64,000 nt of DNA from Neolewinella agarilytica (GTDB lineage: Bacteria > Bacteroidota > Bacteroidia > Chitinophagales > Saprospiraceae). Of the stretch, positions 1-7,167 are shown piece after piece. Position numbers and translations under genes: made by a program. The number at the start of each line of letters is the position of its first letter. Position 1 is the first letter of the stretch. Location: contig NZ_FOFB01000001.1 of NCBI RefSeq assembly GCF_900110645.1, positions 310,001 through 374,000 of the forward strand, in the 5' to 3' direction. The notes under the pieces were generated by a model. It had not been told where the DNA came from and searched no databases. It was given only the letters and a program-made list of their open reading frames with translations.

Positions 1-882
1 ATAGTGAGCATTGTCGGGATCTCCATTAAAGGCAACCTCGGGGTAAGTGGCTTTTATGCTCCGGATAAAGTGGTCTTTCAGGTTTCTAATTTTCCCGGCG
101 CGCTCCTCTCTTTCTGCCACGGCCAGCTCCAGGGCCTTTGCCAGGCCTACGATGCCGTAGATGTTCTCTGTGCCGCCGCGCATATTGCGTTCCTGAGCAC
201 CTCCGTCAAGGTAAGGCTTGATGATATTATCATTACTGATGTAAACAAAGCCCACCCCTTTGGGTCCGTAAAACTTATGAGCTGAACCGGAAAGGAAGCT
301 AAGCCGGGTGGCGTCCAGATCGATGGGGAAATAGCCCATGGTCTGCACCGTATCACAATGAAAAAGTGCGCCGGCTTCTTCGCAGATGGCAGCCACTTCC
401 TCCAGCGGCAGCAGATTGCCGATTTCGTTGTTGGCATGCATCAGACTTACCAGTGTTTTTTCATTGCTGGCGGCGAGAAGTCGACGCAGGTCGTCGAGTT
501 CAACGTGTCCCTTAGCATCAATTTTCACCATCTCGACCGTGGCGGTTTCAGCCATTTTAATGGCGTCCAGGCTGTGCAGCACGCAGTGATGCTCCAGGGG
601 AGAAGAAATAATGCGGGTTACGCCCAGGTCGCGGACGCTGTTTTTCAGCGCCATGTTGTTGGCTTCCGTCCCTCCGGAAGTGAAAAAGATCTCTCCGATG
701 CTACAGTTCAGGGCGTTCGCAACGGTTTTCCGGGCATTCTCGATCAGGGCACGGGCCTGTCTTCCTTCGGCGTGGATGCTGGAAGGGTTACCGTAATTAT
801 TGGCCATGACTTCGGTCATGGCGCCCAGAACTACGGGGTCCAACGGAGTGGTGGCGGAATTATCGAGAAATATCCGGGACAT
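1..882 (-). CDS. Cysteine desulfurase (NifS/IscS family), partial at left edge
   Basis: The reverse strand reads open from an ATG at 882 to base 1, giving 294 residues with no stop. It begins MSRIFLDNSATTPLDP, the typical start of class V aminotransferase-fold cysteine desulfurases. Other family signatures are NYGNPSSIHAEGR (about residues 29-41), FTSGGTEANNMAL, HANNEIGN, and the PLP lysine in SGSAHKFYGPKG (about K203). The family takes sulfur from cysteine through an enzyme persulfide for Fe-S cluster or tRNA thiolation. Full-length members have about 380-400 residues, so the C-terminal quarter with the catalytic cysteine loop lies outside the window. I cannot tell whether this is the Isc or Suf type, because the neighbour on that side is not visible. 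Confidence 0.93.
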   Translation of the reverse strand, partial: MSRIFLDNSATTPLDPVVLGAMTEVMANNYGNPSSIHAEGRQARALIENARKTVANALNCSIGEIFFTSGGTEANNMALKNSVRDLGVTRIISSPLEHHCVLHSLDAIKMAETATVEMVKIDAKGHVELDDLRRLLAASNEKTLVSLMHANNEIGNLLPLEEVAAICEEAGALFHCDTVQTMGYFPIDLDATRLSFLSGSAHKFYGPKGVGFVYISNDNIIKPYLDGGAQERNMRGGTENIYGIVGLAKALELAVAEREERAGKIRNLKDHFIRSIKATYPEVAFNGDPDNAHY

Positions 883-1100
883 GGTAGAAAAATTGTGGTG
901 GAAAATACATGGTTAGCGTGTGTTCAAATTAAAAACTCCTGGCTACCTGCGCACAAAAGCCGAATTCAAACACACAACTGGTGGTAAAGGCTGAGGTCAA
1001 AGAGCAGCAAACTTAGGCAGAGCGGACTACACAAGCAAGCCAATTAAACAACCCAGGGGGGACCACCTGCTGCAAACGGGTGTACCACCGCGCAAGATCA

Positions 1101-1122
1101 GGGCGAGGGACCGCAGGTGCAG
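1101..1122 (+). repeat. Dispersed GGGCGC/CGCAGGTGCA repeat, copy 1
   Basis: Intergenic copy in forward orientation with GGGCGA in place of GGGCGC, spacer GGGAC, then CGCAGGTGCA intact. It is paired with copy 2 in inverted orientation. Confidence 0.7.
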
Positions 1123-1184
1123 TGGGTAGAACAAAAGCAGCAGGGAGGTTCCTGACCGCCAACATTGCTCTTCTACCCTCCCCC

Positions 1185-1203
1185 TGCACCCGGCGATTGC
1201 GCC
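1185..1203 (-). repeat. Dispersed repeat, copy 2 (reverse)
   Basis: Reverse-orientation intergenic copy. Its complement reads GGCGC-AATCG-CCGGGTGCA followed by a purine-rich tail ending in GAGCAATG-like sequence. That tail closely matches the copy at 26549. Confidence 0.6.
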
Positions 1204-1210
1204 GCCTTTT

Positions 1211-1837
1211 TTACAGCATAGTCCGTACGAGACTTACCAAACCGGCAATCAGCATTTCAATTCCGATGGCCATTACCAGGAAGCCCATGATGCGGCTGAG
1301 GGCAGCCAGACCACCAGTGCCCAGTATGCGAAATAAAACGGGAGCATAATGGAGTATGCCCCAGATGATGACCGCCATCACGGCAACAACTCCAATGATC
1401 AGGCCCCGGCTCACCCATTCACTCTGCTGAGCGAAAAGACCGATCAAGAGTGAAATACTTCCCGGGCCGGAAAGCATGGGCATGGCCATCGGCGTAAAAC
1501 TGATGTCTTCGCTGTCTTGAGCTTCCTCTTCGATTTTATCCGTGACCCGGCGCTCTTTGAACTTACTGTTCAGCAATCCATAGCCGCTGTTGACAATGAT
1601 CAGGCCGCCGGCGATTCGCAGCGCATTCAGACTGATGCCGAAAAAATCCAGGATGAAGGTTCCTGCGAAAAAGAAAATCACCAGGATGAGTAAAAACCAC
1701 ATGGCAGTCTTTCGGGCCATCAATTCTCTCATTTCAGTACTGTAGGCCGAGGTCAGCGTCAGATACATCGGAACCGCGCCAAGCGGATTAACCAGAGAAA
1801 AAAGCGAGCCAAGGGTGGCAAAGAAAAATGTGAGCAT
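1211..1837 (-). CDS. MarC family (UPF0056) inner-membrane protein
   Basis: A 208-residue, very hydrophobic protein with about six membrane segments. It has the family's N-terminal pattern (LGSLFSLVNPLGAVPMYLTLT) and the mid-protein FTPMAMPMLSGPGSISLLIG stretch with the conserved small/proline residues. I start it at the ATG at 1837 (MLTFFFATLG). An upstream in-frame extension of 33 residues has no family similarity and would make the protein longer than the usual 200-220 residues. MarC was once linked to multidrug resistance, but its transport role is not established. The neighbours give no functional hint. Confidence 0.88.
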   Translation of the reverse strand: MLTFFFATLGSLFSLVNPLGAVPMYLTLTSAYSTEMRELMARKTAMWFLLILVIFFFAGTFILDFFGISLNALRIAGGLIIVNSGYGLLNSKFKERRVTDKIEEEAQDSEDISFTPMAMPMLSGPGSISLLIGLFAQQSEWVSRGLIIGVVAVMAVIIWGILHYAPVLFRILGTGGLAALSRIMGFLVMAIGIEMLIAGLVSLVRTML

Positions 1838-2104
1838 GTTAGTAATCTTAAGTGGCGAGAACAGTACTGCGTTGCCCAAAGTTTCCACTAACGAGCATGA
1901 GTTTTTCAAGGGATAGAAGCAGCTGCCCGAAAACATTCTTCTGCCGGGGAATATGCGTCTGATTAGTTGCTTTTTGCCCGGACCGAGGCAATAGTATTTG
2001 GTTATAAAGCTACTGGATTGCCGAAGATTTTTTTGGTTGTCTTCTAATCTTCTTTCCGGCTAATGGCTCTTGCGGACCGATCTCCTTCTATTTCTTCGTG
2101 AATG

Positions 2105-2112
2105 TATCTTCG
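2105..2112 (+). promoter_or_regulatory. -7 promoter box of the sua5 gene
   Basis: TATCTTCG, one base off the Bacteroidota TAnnTTTG consensus. It ends 5 bp before the GTG at 2118, so the mRNA would be essentially leaderless. This argues for the GTG over the upstream in-frame ATG at 2070. Confidence 0.6.
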
Positions 2113-2117
2113 CGCTT

Positions 2118-3089
2118 GTGACTGCTATTACTATCCAATCCGTTCCCCTTGCCGCCAAAGCTCTGCGCAAGGGTGAGCTTGTTGCCATTCCCACCGAAAC
2201 GGTATACGGCCTGGGGGCGAATGCGCTTAACCAAAGTGCCGTTGCTAACATTTTTGCCGCGAAGAACCGTCCGTCGTTCGATCCGCTGATCATTCACCAA
2301 TCGTCCGCGGATCGAATTCTGGCTTACGCCAGGGAAATCCCTCCTGAAGCCCGCTTACTCGCTGATGCGATATGGCCCGGGCCGTTAACGCTGGTATTAC
2401 CCAAACAGGAAAGCGTGCCGGATCTGGTCTCCGCCGGTCTGTCGACCGTTGCCTTACGGGTGCCCAACCACCCGCTGACGCTGGAGTTGCTGGAGGCCGT
2501 TGATTTCCCCGTAGCAGCGCCCAGCGCGAATCCCTTCGGCTTCGTCAGCCCCACCACGGCACAACACGTTAAGGATCAGCTTGGGGATAAGATTGATTAC
2601 ATCCTGGATGGCGGTGCCTGCCGGGTGGGCCTGGAGAGTACCATCGTCGGTTTCCCCAACGGAGTAGCTACCGTGCTGCGTAAAGGAGGATTAGCCGTAG
2701 AAAAGATAGAAGAAATTCTGGGCCACTCCGTTGAAGTGAAAACCCACAGTAATAGCCGACCGGAGGCGCCCGGAATGTTAAGCCGGCATTATTCTCCCGG
2801 CGTAGCCATGTTAATCGTAGAAGAATCAGCCAGTCTGCCTGCTTACCCTGCGGGGAGTGCTGCCATCATCTTCGGTAAAGACAACAAGCTGGTGGCCGGC
2901 GATAGTGAGCTAAACGTTTTTAATCTTTCCCCGAGCGGAGATTTGAACGAAGCCGCCAGAACCCTGTTTGCCGTTCTCCGGACGATAAGCCAGGGAAACT
3001 ACCCACTTGTGATGGCGTTCTCAGTACCTGAGGAAGGACTAGGCCTGGCCATCAATGATCGACTTCGGCGCGCTGCGGCAAGGGAATAA
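2118..3089 (+). CDS. tsaC: L-threonylcarbamoyladenylate synthase (Sua5/YwlC/TsaC)
   Basis: Makes threonylcarbamoyl-AMP from threonine, bicarbonate and ATP, the first step of tRNA t6A37 formation. The YrdC/Sua5 domain fills about residues 1-200: LRKGELVAIPTETVYGLG, the KNRPSFDPLI lysine-rich loop, WPGPLTLVL, and the PSANPFGFVSPTTA and GLESTIVGF motifs. A C-terminal Sua5 domain follows the PGMLSRHYSPG linker (about residues 230-323), so this is the two-domain form. I choose the GTG at 2118 (323 aa, VTAITIQSVPLAAK). A promoter-like -7 box overlaps the longer reading from 2070, and the extra N-terminal residues there are not family-like. It appears to be transcribed alone. Confidence 0.95.
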   Translation: MTAITIQSVPLAAKALRKGELVAIPTETVYGLGANALNQSAVANIFAAKNRPSFDPLIIHQSSADRILAYAREIPPEARLLADAIWPGPLTLVLPKQESVPDLVSAGLSTVALRVPNHPLTLELLEAVDFPVAAPSANPFGFVSPTTAQHVKDQLGDKIDYILDGGACRVGLESTIVGFPNGVATVLRKGGLAVEKIEEILGHSVEVKTHSNSRPEAPGMLSRHYSPGVAMLIVEESASLPAYPAGSAAIIFGKDNKLVAGDSELNVFNLSPSGDLNEAARTLFAVLRTISQGNYPLVMAFSVPEEGLGLAINDRLRRAAARE

Positions 3090-3103
3090 TCCAAGTTACG
3101 ATG

Positions 3104-3111
3104 TAACTTTG
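3104..3111 (+). promoter_or_regulatory. -7 promoter box (TAACTTTG)
   Basis: Exact match to TAnnTTTG, 43 bp upstream of the lipoprotein start at 3155. The position just after the preceding stop suggests an independent transcript. Confidence 0.55.
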
Positions 3112-3154
3112 GCACGAAAATTACGTTATCTGGCTTTCAGCACAAACTGAATTT

Positions 3155-3517
3155 ATGCGTTATCTCTTGTTTTCAGTACTAACCCTGTTATTTGTCTCTT
3201 CTTGTATTAATGACGGCAACGCTGTTGACGACACGGTAACGCTCGAAGGCCAGTGGGAGCTCAAGCGTGCCCTGCGTAATAATATGGAAACGGAACTGCT
3301 GGATGGCTTGGTTATGAACTTCCAGCCCGACGGAAAGCTGGAAACGAACTTAATGGGGAATGAGACTCCCGGAACCTACACCTGGGAAGGAGACGAAATA
3401 ATCACCGAAGGGGTTAAGCTGCCGCTGACTTACACCATAAAGGAAATGACAGACAGCACCCTCAACCTGCGTAGCCGCTACCAAAGTTATCAGTTTGACT
3501 TTGAGATGGTGCGGTGA
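3155..3517 (+). CDS. Small lipoprotein, lipocalin-like repeat pattern
   Basis: 120 residues. The N-terminus MRYLLFSVLTLLFVSSC is a signal peptide with a lipobox cysteine at residue 17. The mature part alternates polar and hydrophobic strands, with LEGQWELKRA near its start and GTYTWEGDEIIT further on. This pattern resembles the small 'lipocalin-like' lipoproteins common in Bacteroidota, which have a W near the start and a 'G.Y...GD.I' strand. No enzyme motif is visible. The role is unknown; an envelope location is likely. Confidence 0.75.
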   Translation: MRYLLFSVLTLLFVSSCINDGNAVDDTVTLEGQWELKRALRNNMETELLDGLVMNFQPDGKLETNLMGNETPGTYTWEGDEIITEGVKLPLTYTIKEMTDSTLNLRSRYQSYQFDFEMVR

Positions 3518-3542
3518 ATAGTATGATAGTAGTTATAGTATT

Positions 3543-3612
3543 ATAGTAATGGTAGTTATGATAGTAGGGCAGAACTGATTTCGTGCCCTACTATCATAAC
3601 TACCATTACTAT
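3543..3612. repeat. Perfect 29-bp inverted repeat with 12-nt loop
   Basis: Arms at 3543-3571 and 3584-3612 are exact reverse complements. The loop is GAACTGATTTCG. It lies between two convergent genes (ending at 3517 and 3634) and could form a very stable hairpin on either strand, so a bidirectional transcription end is plausible. There is no U-tract. The left side is preceded by further TAGTA/TATAG words, as if derived from a simple repeat. Confidence 0.85.
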
Positions 3613-3633
3613 CGGACTATGATTACTAGTTTC

Positions 3634-3885
3634 CTAGCGCAGGAAAAAGGTCTGAATATCGCCAACCGTTTCAATCTGTGCCATTTCTTCATCCGTAAGG
3701 TAGAATTCCAGCTTACTTTCTAATCCGGCGATCAGCAGTTTGATATCCATGGGATCGAGGAAAAGATCGTCCTTAAGGCGTGTAAAAGATTGAAGCCGAT
3801 GGCCGGGAACCCGTAATTCAGTGCTGAGGTTGTGCATCAGACTTGCAGAACGGGAAACAGGGGCCTGAATAGTAGTATTTGTCAT
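3634..3885 (-). CDS. Acyl-carrier-protein-like protein lacking the phosphopantetheine serine
   Basis: 83 residues. The C-terminal half has the helical pattern of acyl carrier proteins: TRLKDDLFLDPMDIKLLIAG, then LESKLEFYLTDEEMAQIETVGD, then a final helix. It corresponds to the family's 'LxxDLGxDSLDxVELVMALEexFgIxIpdeeaexixTVgD'. The site that should read D-S-L is D44-P45-M46, so the serine that carries 4'-phosphopantetheine is replaced by proline. I infer an ACP-fold protein that cannot be loaded the normal way and may act as a binding or regulatory partner. The neighbours (lipoprotein, LOG protein) give no pathway. The alternative is an unrelated four-helix protein. Confidence 0.65.
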   Translation of the reverse strand: MTNTTIQAPVSRSASLMHNLSTELRVPGHRLQSFTRLKDDLFLDPMDIKLLIAGLESKLEFYLTDEEMAQIETVGDIQTFFLR

Positions 3886-4061
3886 GTTGGTTTTCTTGGA
3901 GCGGGGTTATTAGCTACGTCTTGTAGCGAATATTCGCTGAAAAGAACGACGCGAAGCCGTCAACCGTTGCCTCTGTTTAAAAAAAAGAGACTAAAATCTT
4001 CAAGAAAAGGGTTTAGACATGGCAATTTGGTACAAACCCCGTCCGCTTTACCCAATACGGG

Positions 4062-4069
4062 TATCTTTG
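4062..4069 (+). promoter_or_regulatory. -7 promoter box (TATCTTTG) of the LOG gene
   Basis: Exact TAnnTTTG match ending 19 bp before the ATG at 4089, giving a leader of only about 10-15 nt. A 14-bp palindrome (AGCGAATATTCGCT, 3925-3938) lies further upstream in the divergent spacer. Confidence 0.7.
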
Positions 4070-4088
4070 CGGCCCAAAAAAAAGCAAC

Positions 4089-4808
4089 ATGAAAGATTCT
4101 CCCGCTCTGGAAAATCACGCTCCCCGCGAGTGGCAAGCCAATGTAACCGGAGAAAACAGCTGGACCATGTTTAAGGTCATCAGTGAGTTTGTAGAAGGTT
4201 ACGAAGTAATGAATCGGATTGGTCCTTGTGTCTCCATCTTTGGCTCAGCCCGAACCAAACCTGAACACAAGTACTATAAGCTGGCAACGGAGATTGCCCA
4301 GCTCATGGTCAAAGAAGGTTACGGTGTAATCACTGGTGGTGGCCCGGGCATTATGGAAGCCGGCAACCGTGGAGCCAGCCTGGAGCAAGGTGCCAGCATT
4401 GGCCTCAATATTGATTTGCCCTTTGAAACGAGCAGCAATCCGTTTGTAGACCCTGATAAGGACATTGACTTCCGCTACTTCTTTGTTCGTAAAGTCATGT
4501 TCGTCAAGTACGCCCAGGCGTTCATTGCCTGCCCGGGCGGTTTCGGCACGATGGATGAGCTCTTCGAGGTACTAACCCTGATTCAAACCCGTAAGATCAC
4601 CAAAGTCCCCGTGATCCTGGTAGGCACGGAGTACTGGAAAGGAATGATTGACTGGATTCAGGAGACTATGGCCGACAAGGAGGCCACGATCAGTCCGGAC
4701 GATATGAACCTGATTCCCGTTGTAGACAAAGCAGAGGATGTGTTGAAGATCATCCATGATTTCTACGAGGAGAAAGGACACGTGCTGGGGCCTAACTTTA
4801 AGTTGTAG
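4089..4808 (+). CDS. LOG family protein (TIGR00730-type Rossmann fold)
   Basis: 239 residues. It has the two LOG signatures: GGGPGIMEAGNRGA (nucleotide-phosphate binding) and the catalytic PGGFGTMDELFEVLTLIQT. Characterised relatives are nucleoside 5'-monophosphate phosphoribohydrolases that release free bases (cytokinin-activating in plants and some microbes). In bacteria of this kind the substrate is usually unknown. The N-terminal 50 residues extend beyond the minimal fold, as in the longer Bacteroidota members. It lies alone with its own -7 box and a following hairpin. Confidence 0.92.
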   Translation: MKDSPALENHAPREWQANVTGENSWTMFKVISEFVEGYEVMNRIGPCVSIFGSARTKPEHKYYKLATEIAQLMVKEGYGVITGGGPGIMEAGNRGASLEQGASIGLNIDLPFETSSNPFVDPDKDIDFRYFFVRKVMFVKYAQAFIACPGGFGTMDELFEVLTLIQTRKITKVPVILVGTEYWKGMIDWIQETMADKEATISPDDMNLIPVVDKAEDVLKIIHDFYEEKGHVLGPNFKL

Positions 4809-4846
4809 AACGGGAGCAGTAATGTAATTGTGTAGTCAGTAGTAAT

Positions 4847-4896
4847 GTAGTGCTACCGCAAGTCTCAGGTTTCACATTGCCGCGCGGTAGCACTAC
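4847..4896. terminator. Hairpin after the LOG gene
   Basis: A perfect 13-bp stem, GTAGTGCTACCGC (4847-4859) with its complement at 4884-4896, and further imperfect pairing outside. It follows the stop at 4808 by about 40 bp. There is no clear T-run, so a termination role is inferred from position only. Confidence 0.45.
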
Positions 4897-4987
4897 AAAA
4901 CTACATTATTACATGCTGTACGCCCCAAATTTAACCTGTCCGAAGGTCTCCGGGAGACCGTAAAACACTGCTTTTCCTGCTTTTGCC

Positions 4988-5006
4988 TGCACCTGCGTCA
5001 GCGCCC
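4988..5006 (-). repeat. Dispersed repeat, copy 3 (reverse)
   Basis: Complement reads GGGCGC-TGA-CGCAGGTGCA. It lies 20 bp upstream of the fba -7 box, so it could overlap the promoter region. Confidence 0.75.
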
Positions 5007-5024
5007 CATCCAGCAGCCGTTTAG

Positions 5025-5032
5025 TATCTTCG
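5025..5032 (+). promoter_or_regulatory. -7 promoter box (TATCTTCG) of fbaA
   Basis: One base off TAnnTTTG; it ends 28 bp before the ATG at 5061. Confidence 0.55.
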
Positions 5033-5060
5033 CGGCCGAACCCCAAAATGAATACAAGCC

Positions 5061-6137
5061 ATGGCTAAGAAATCCTTCCGCAAAGGCGTTCTCTACGGAG
5101 ACGAAGTAACCGAATTGTTCCGCTACGCGAACGAAAACAAGTTTGCCATTCCGGCCGTCAACGTTACCAGCAGCAGCACGATCAATGCTGTACTGGAAAC
5201 TGCCCGCGATCTGAACAGCCCGGTCATTATTCAGTTTTCCAACGGTGGAGCTCAGTTCTTTGCCGGAAAAGGTCTTGGCAATGAGAACCAGCAGGGCGCC
5301 ATTGCTGGCGGTCTCTCTGGAGCTATGCACGTTCATACCATGGCCGAGGCCTATGGTGTAACGGTTGTTCTCCACACCGATCACTGTGCCAAGAAACTCC
5401 TCCCCTGGATCGACGGACTGCTCGACGCCGGCGAGAAGTTCTACGCTAAGCGCGGCTTCCCGCTCTACTCCAGCCACATGCTCGACCTCAGTGAAGAGCC
5501 GCTGGAAGAAAACCTGGAGATCAGCTCTAAGTACTTCGAGCGGATGAATAAGATCGGCATGACCATCGAGATCGAACTCGGGGTTACCGGAGGAGAGGAA
5601 GATGGTGTTGACAACACGGGCGTTGATTCGAGCAAGCTCTACACCCAACCAGAAGAGGTTTTTGAAAGCTACCAGGCGCTGAGTAAAATCGGCGACCGAT
5701 TTACCATTGCTGCGGCATTCGGTAACGTTCACGGTGTTTACAAGCCGGGCAACGTAGAGCTGACGCCAAAAATCCTGAAGAACAGCCAGGATTACCTGAA
5801 GGAAAAGCTTTCCATCGAGAAGGACAACCCCATCAACTTTGTCTTCCACGGCGGCTCCGGCTCCAGTCAGGAAGAGATCCGCGAAGCGATCGATTACGGT
5901 GCCATCAAGATGAACATCGATACCGATCTGCAGTGGGCTTACTGGGACGGCGTACGCGCCTTCGAAGCCGAAAAGAAAGACTACCTGCAGGCGCAGATCG
6001 GCAACCCCGAAGGTGACGACAAGCCAAACAAGAAGAACTATGACCCCCGCAATTGGGTCCGCAAAGCAGAAGTGAGCTTCAGCACCCGCCTCAAGCAGGC
6101 GTTTGAAGACTTGAACTGTGTGGATGTGTTAGCCTAG
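5061..6137 (+). CDS. fbaA: Class II fructose-bisphosphate aldolase
   Basis: 358 residues, full length for the E. coli FbaA-type (class IIA) enzyme. It cleaves fructose 1,6-bisphosphate to DHAP and glyceraldehyde 3-phosphate in glycolysis, and runs in reverse in gluconeogenesis. Zinc-site and active-site signatures are visible: VVLHTDHCAKKLLPW (catalytic Asp and zinc His), IEIELGVTGGEEDGVDN (zinc Glu region), AFGNVHGVYKPGNV (zinc His), FHGGSGSS and the MNIDTDLQWA phosphate-binding segment. It is a single-gene unit with its own -7 box and a strong terminator at 6193-6228. Confidence 0.97.
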   Translation: MAKKSFRKGVLYGDEVTELFRYANENKFAIPAVNVTSSSTINAVLETARDLNSPVIIQFSNGGAQFFAGKGLGNENQQGAIAGGLSGAMHVHTMAEAYGVTVVLHTDHCAKKLLPWIDGLLDAGEKFYAKRGFPLYSSHMLDLSEEPLEENLEISSKYFERMNKIGMTIEIELGVTGGEEDGVDNTGVDSSKLYTQPEEVFESYQALSKIGDRFTIAAAFGNVHGVYKPGNVELTPKILKNSQDYLKEKLSIEKDNPINFVFHGGSGSSQEEIREAIDYGAIKMNIDTDLQWAYWDGVRAFEAEKKDYLQAQIGNPEGDDKPNKKNYDPRNWVRKAEVSFSTRLKQAFEDLNCVDVLA

Positions 6138-6147
6138 GGCTGACGAT

Positions 6148-6421
6148 TTGCAAGTTGCAAGTTGCAGGTTGCAGGTTGCAGGTTGCAAGATAAACGAGCG
6201 TCTTTCTTCGGAGAGGCGCTCGTTTTTTGTTCTAGTGAGAGACATTACCCGCAGGATTCCCCAAGGAGTGAATGCAACCTATGCCCTGCAACTTGCACCC
6301 TGCCCCCTGTACCCTGCAACTTGCAACCTGCAACTTGTACCCTGCAACTTGTACCCTGCAACTTGCCCCCCGAAACTTCCCCCCTGCAACATATACCCTG
6401 CAACCTGTAACTTGCTCCCCT
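6148..6421. repeat. Heptamer (TTGCAGG) tandem array with inverted halves
   Basis: The left half (6148-6189) is six exact 7-bp units, TTGCAAG or TTGCAGG. The right half (about 6273-6421) is about 20 degenerate 7-bp units of the complementary type (TGCAACC, TGCAACT, TGTACCC). The aldolase terminator sits between the halves. Small apparent reading frames across it, rich in Q-V-A-G-C-R-L, are artefacts of the repeat. Confidence 0.85.
6193..6228 (+). terminator. Intrinsic terminator of fbaA
   Basis: Stem AACGAGCG (6193-6200) with CGCTCGTT (6217-6224), followed by a run of six Ts (6223-6228). Confidence 0.85.
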
Positions 6422-6435
6422 AAACACACTCGATC

Positions 6436-7158
6436 ATGACACCATTTATCGGCGAAATCGTCGGCACGGCCTTACTCATTCTACTTGGGTGCGGCGTTAA
6501 TGCAAACACTACTCTTAAAGGAACTTACGGACAGAACAGCGGTTGGATTGTTATTAGTTTTGGTTGGGCAATGGCTGTCTTTGTGGGCGTTTTCGTTTCC
6601 GCCGAAGCATCCGGGGCTCACCTGAATCCCGCTATCACCTTTGCACTGGCTACGGCTGGCAAGTTTGCCTGGGCGGATGTGCCGATGTATCTCGGTGGCC
6701 AGATGATCGGCGCCATTCTCGGGGCCACACTTTGCTGGCTGCAGTATATGCCTCATTACGCGGCAGAAGAAGATCAGGGAAAAATCCTGGGAACATTTTC
6801 TACCGGACCAGCTATTGACAGCACCCCATCCAACTTCATTTCAGAGCTACTGGGCACCTTTGCCTTTGCGCTGGCGGTGCTGTTTCTGGCCGGGCCCGTC
6901 TTCGGAGGCCCCGGCGAGCAGCTCGGCTCTCTGGACGCCCTGCCCGTAGCCCTCGTCGTGCTGGCCATCGGTCTTTGTCTGGGGGGAACGACGGGCTACG
7001 CCATTAACCCCGCCCGTGATCTCGGACCGCGTATTGCTCACGCCATTTTACCGATCCCAGGTAAGGGAGGAAGCAACTGGAGCTATAGCTGGATACCGAT
7101 CGTTGGCCCGATCTTGGGCGGTATACTAGCAGCCCTGACCTATGGGGCCCTCCAATAA
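6436..7158 (+). CDS. glpF: MIP-family channel, glycerol facilitator (GlpF) type
   Basis: 240 residues with six membrane segments and the two half-helix NPA motifs: GAHLNPAITF (first half) and GYAINPARDLGPR (second half). The Asp after NPAR (NPARD) is the usual mark of aquaglyceroporins rather than water-only aquaporins, so I favour passive glycerol or small-polyol transport across the inner membrane. The next gene starts 9 bp after its stop, so it may be co-transcribed with the LD-carboxypeptidase. No glycerol kinase is adjacent, so the substrate remains an inference. Confidence 0.9.
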   Translation: MTPFIGEIVGTALLILLGCGVNANTTLKGTYGQNSGWIVISFGWAMAVFVGVFVSAEASGAHLNPAITFALATAGKFAWADVPMYLGGQMIGAILGATLCWLQYMPHYAAEEDQGKILGTFSTGPAIDSTPSNFISELLGTFAFALAVLFLAGPVFGGPGEQLGSLDALPVALVVLAIGLCLGGTTGYAINPARDLGPRIAHAILPIPGKGGSNWSYSWIPIVGPILGGILAALTYGALQ

Positions 7159-7167
7159 TAACCTACT

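Larger units (their letters stand above)
883..1210. other. Intergenic region with an inverted pair of the dispersed repeat
   Basis: No credible gene. The stretch holds two copies of the GGGCGC-N-CGCAGGTGCA repeat in opposite orientations (1101 and 1185), about 60 bp apart. Its two flanking genes both lie on the minus strand. The T-run next to the second copy (1207-1212) runs into the MarC stop codon. Confidence 0.6.

Noticed and set aside
4998..5849. A 283-codon minus-strand frame opposite fbaA
   Set aside because: It shadows the conserved aldolase frame. It has no start context or family features.
6148..6421. Regularly spaced repeats considered as a CRISPR array
   Set aside because: Units are 7 bp and contiguous with no unique spacers, and no cas genes are present.
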